DNA from: Arthrobacter sulfonylureivorans
Lineage (GTDB): Bacteria; Actinomycetota; Actinomycetes; Actinomycetales; Micrococcaceae
NCBI GenBank assembly: GCA_004000035.1
Contig: RJAE01000001.1
Location: forward strand, 62,001-126,000
Direction of reading: 5' to 3'
Length of the DNA stretch: 64,000 nucleotides
This document shows, one piece after another, positions 61,840-64,000 of the stretch (the stretch's first letter is position 1; every line of letters starts with the position of its first letter). Both the position numbers and the translations under genes were made by a program. The notes beneath the pieces are model-generated. The model searched no databases, had not been told where the DNA came from, and saw nothing but the letters and a program-made list of their open reading frames with translations.

Positions 61840-63893
61840 TGAACCGCAACCTCTCCAAGCTCGCTGTCCCCATGGGCGTGGTGGGCATCATCCTGCTGCT
61901 GGTGGTGCCGATCCCGGCCGGGCTGCTGGATGTGCTGATCATCGTGAACATACTGCTGGCGCTGGTGATCCTGCTGACCACCATGTTCGTGAAGAAGCCG
62001 CTGGACTTCTCCGTGTTCCCGTCGCTGCTGCTGGTGGCCACGCTGTTCCGGCTGGGCCTGAACGTGGCGTCCACCCGGCTGGTGCTGGGCGACGGGTACG
62101 CCGGGCAGGTGATCGAGGCCTTCGGAAATGTGGCCGTGGGCGGTTCGATCATCATCGGCGCGGTGGTGTTCCTGATCCTGGTGGTCATCCAGTTTGTGGT
62201 GGTCACGAAGGGCGCCGAGCGCGTGGCCGAGGTGGGCGCGCGCTTCACGCTGGACGCGATGCCCGGCAAGCAGATGGCGATCGACGCCGACCTCAATGCG
62301 GGCCTGATCACCGACGTGCAGGCCCGCGAACGCCGAGCCGCGGTGTCCGCCGAAGCCGACTTCTACGGTGCGATGGACGGTGCGTCCAAGTTCGTCAAGG
62401 GCGACGCGATCGCCGGCATCATCATTATCATCATCAACATCGTCGGCGGCATCGCCATCGGCATGCTGCAGCGCGGCATGGAGATTGGCGACGCGGTCAG
62501 CACCTACACGCTGCTGACCATCGGCGACGGCCTGGTAACGCAGATCCCGGCGCTGCTGATGGCCGTCTCCACCGGCATGGTCGTCACGCGGTCCAACGCC
62601 GACTCGGAGATGGGCTCGGACGCCTCCGACCAGCTGACCCAGTCCCGACAGGCGCTGATGATCGCCGGCGGCGCAGCCATTCTGCTGGCCCTGATCCCCG
62701 GCATGCCGAAGATCCCGTTCATCCTGGTGGGCGCGTTCCTGATTTTCATGTCCCAGCGGCTCAAGGCATCGGAGGCGGCCAAAGCCAAAAACGACGACGC
62801 CGCTGCCGCCGAAGCGGGTCCGGCGGCTCCCGCTTCGGAGACTACCGAGGACCTGATCGAGCAGATGCGGGTGCATGCGCTGGAGATCCAGCTGGCACCT
62901 GACCTGGTGGACCTGGTCTCCGGCGCGTCGGACGACCTGCTGGCCCGGGTGCGGGCCTTGCGCCGGAAGATCGCGATGGAACTGGGCATTGTGGTGCCGC
63001 CGGTGCGCACCCGCGACAGCATCGATCTGCCCATGTCCACCTACGCGATCCGGATTGCCGGCGTGGAGACCGGCCGCGGCGAGGCGCCGGCGGGCAAGGT
63101 GCTGGCGCTGGGCGACAACCTGGACTCGTTGCCCGGCATCGCCACGGTGGAACCGGTGTTCGGACTGGCCGGCAAATGGGTTCCGGCAGAGATGCGGCAC
63201 AGCGCGGAGATGACCGGAGCCACGGTGATCGACCGGGTCTCGGTTTTGGTGACACACCTGTCCTCGCTGATCTCGGCCAACGCGGCCCGGCTGCTCACCC
63301 GTGAGGACGTGCGTGTGCTGACCGAAGGGGTCAAGTCCGTGAACCCGTCCGCCGTCGACGAACTCACTCCGTCGCTGCTCTCGCTGGCCGAGGTGCAGCG
63401 GGTGCTGCAGGGGCTGTTGGCGGAGCAGATCCCGATCAACGACCTGCCGCGCATCTATGAAGCGTTGGCGCTCAAGGCCAAGTCGTCTACCGATCCGGAG
63501 GGGCTGATCGAGGCCGCCCGGCAGGCACTGGGGCCGGCCCTGACCGCACAGTACCTGGACGGGCAGCTGCTGCGGGTCATCATGATCGATCCCACGCTGG
63601 AACAGTCCATGCTGGAGGGGATGCGGCCGTCCGAACTGGGCACGCAGATCCTGCTGTCGGCCGACCGGACCGAAGCCGTGCTGGCCTCGTTGCGGGATGC
63701 ATTGGCGAAGGTGGAAGCCAACGGGCTCACCGCTGTGCTGGTCTGCGCACCCGCGCTCCGCCCGGCCATCCGGCGGCTCGTCTCGGCGCAGGCCGGGGGA
63801 CTTCCGGTACTGTCCTACCAGGAGGTCACCTCCGCCAATGTGAAGATCGAGACCGTGGGGGTAGTGCGTGTCGGCCAGACGGCTGCAGCTTAA
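61839..63893 (+). CDS. flhA: Flagellar export apparatus protein FlhA
   Basis: FlhA is the large export gate component. The 684-residue protein has seven or eight membrane segments in the first ~320 residues, with the conserved FHIPEP-type loop region around KQMAIDADLNAGLITDVQAR and ERRAAVSAEADFYGAMDGAS. A cytoplasmic domain follows, with LTREDVRVLTEGVKSVNPSA. Length and order fit the family. The last 26 bases overlap the start of flhF. Confidence 0.97.
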   Translation: MNRNLSKLAVPMGVVGIILLLVVPIPAGLLDVLIIVNILLALVILLTTMFVKKPLDFSVFPSLLLVATLFRLGLNVASTRLVLGDGYAGQVIEAFGNVAVGGSIIIGAVVFLILVVIQFVVVTKGAERVAEVGARFTLDAMPGKQMAIDADLNAGLITDVQARERRAAVSAEADFYGAMDGASKFVKGDAIAGIIIIIINIVGGIAIGMLQRGMEIGDAVSTYTLLTIGDGLVTQIPALLMAVSTGMVVTRSNADSEMGSDASDQLTQSRQALMIAGGAAILLALIPGMPKIPFILVGAFLIFMSQRLKASEAAKAKNDDAAAAEAGPAAPASETTEDLIEQMRVHALEIQLAPDLVDLVSGASDDLLARVRALRRKIAMELGIVVPPVRTRDSIDLPMSTYAIRIAGVETGRGEAPAGKVLALGDNLDSLPGIATVEPVFGLAGKWVPAEMRHSAEMTGATVIDRVSVLVTHLSSLISANAARLLTREDVRVLTEGVKSVNPSAVDELTPSLLSLAEVQRVLQGLLAEQIPINDLPRIYEALALKAKSSTDPEGLIEAARQALGPALTAQYLDGQLLRVIMIDPTLEQSMLEGMRPSELGTQILLSADRTEAVLASLRDALAKVEANGLTAVLVCAPALRPAIRRLVSAQAGGLPVLSYQEVTSANVKIETVGVVRVGQTAAA

Positions 63894-64000
63894 AGGCGCT
63901 TCCCTGCAGGAACTCAAAGCCCAGGTCCTGGCCGAGCACGGACCCGACGCGAAAATCGTCGCCGCCGAGAAAGTCACCGTCGGCGGCATCCGCGGCTTCT
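63868..64000 (+). CDS. flhF: Flagellar GTPase FlhF, N-terminal start (cut by window end)
   Basis: A frame opens at GTG 63868, inside the end of flhA, and runs off the window: SARRLQLKGASLQELKAQVL then AEHGPDAKIVAAEKVTVGG. The short sequence fits the N-terminal B domain of FlhF, an SRP-like GTPase that sets flagellar position and number, and flhF normally follows flhA. The GTPase domain lies outside the window, so the call is based on position and this opening. Confidence 0.75.
   Translation, partial: MSARRLQLKGASLQELKAQVLAEHGPDAKIVAAEKVTVGGIRGF

Noticed and set aside
61782-63989. 735-codon - strand frame opposite flhA
   Set aside because: It is an antisense shadow of flhA with no recognisable domain.
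1-64000. CRISPR arrays, tRNA or rRNA genes
   Set aside because: No regularly spaced identical repeats of the right length, no cloverleaf-like sequence with TTCGA arms in a gap, and no rRNA segments were found.

Overview
The window is a piece of chromosome from a high-GC Gram-positive bacterium. The gene order of the ribosomal supercluster, the 396-residue EF-Tu, the secY-adk-map block, the tad-type pilus genes without an outer-membrane secretin, and a compact flagellar cluster without P- or L-ring genes all point to a motile actinobacterium. It is most likely one of the Micrococcales, in the Arthrobacter / Micrococcaceae range. That placement is an inference from gene order and protein features; no 16S rRNA is present.

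Bases 1-25,400 are mainly translation genes on the + strand: the end of fusA, tuf, the S10 operon (rpsJ to rpsQ), the spc operon (rplN to rplO), secY-adk-map, and the infA-rpmJ-rpsM-rpsK-rpoA-rplQ-truA block. Accessory genes interrupt this backbone in two places. Between tuf and rpsJ there are a VOC protein, a 45-residue membrane protein and a GH1 beta-glucosidase with a LacI-type operator candidate. Between map and infA there are a DUF457-type membrane protein, a small membrane protein and a P1-family self-processing peptidase. rpsN is absent from the rplE-rpsH junction and rpsD is absent before rpoA. Four ribosomal proteins (S3, S5, L17, L29) carry long low-complexity tails.

Bases 25,400-33,200 hold a tad/Flp pilus locus on the - strand. 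In transcription order it contains a prepilin peptidase, the Flp pilin, TadE-like and TadG-like pseudopilins, CpaB, a CpaE/TadZ ATPase, the TadA/CpaF motor ATPase, TadB and TadC. An AT-rich region in front of the pilin carries a perfect 9-bp inverted repeat.

Bases 33,400-64,000 hold a nearly complete flagellar locus. A - strand operon (flgN, flgK, flgL, fliW) is divergent from fliA. The + strand then runs fliC, fliD-fliS-fliT-like, flgB-flgC-fliE-fliF-fliG-fliH-fliI-fliJ, an NlpC/P60 hydrolase, fliK-flgD-flgE, flbD-motA-motB, and fliM-fliN-fliO-fliP-fliQ-fliR-flhB-flhA-flhF (cut by the window end). Most neighbours are translationally coupled through ATGA or TAATG overlaps. Five transcription units begin with the same sigma-28-like motif (CTAAC, 15-16 bases, KCCGAWRG), which suggests that the locally encoded FliA drives the whole locus. 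A DUF222/HNH endonuclease gene with an in-frame amber codon and an SOS-box-like sequence is inserted between flgE and flbD.

No rRNA, tRNA, CRISPR array or insertion sequence was seen. I found no clear new system. The best leads are the shared FliA-type promoters (including a possibly leaderless fliM), the flagellar-operon peptidoglycan hydrolase without a signal peptide, the interrupted SOS-linked HNH gene, and a near-identical palindrome found both inside the tadZ-like gene and between two operons.
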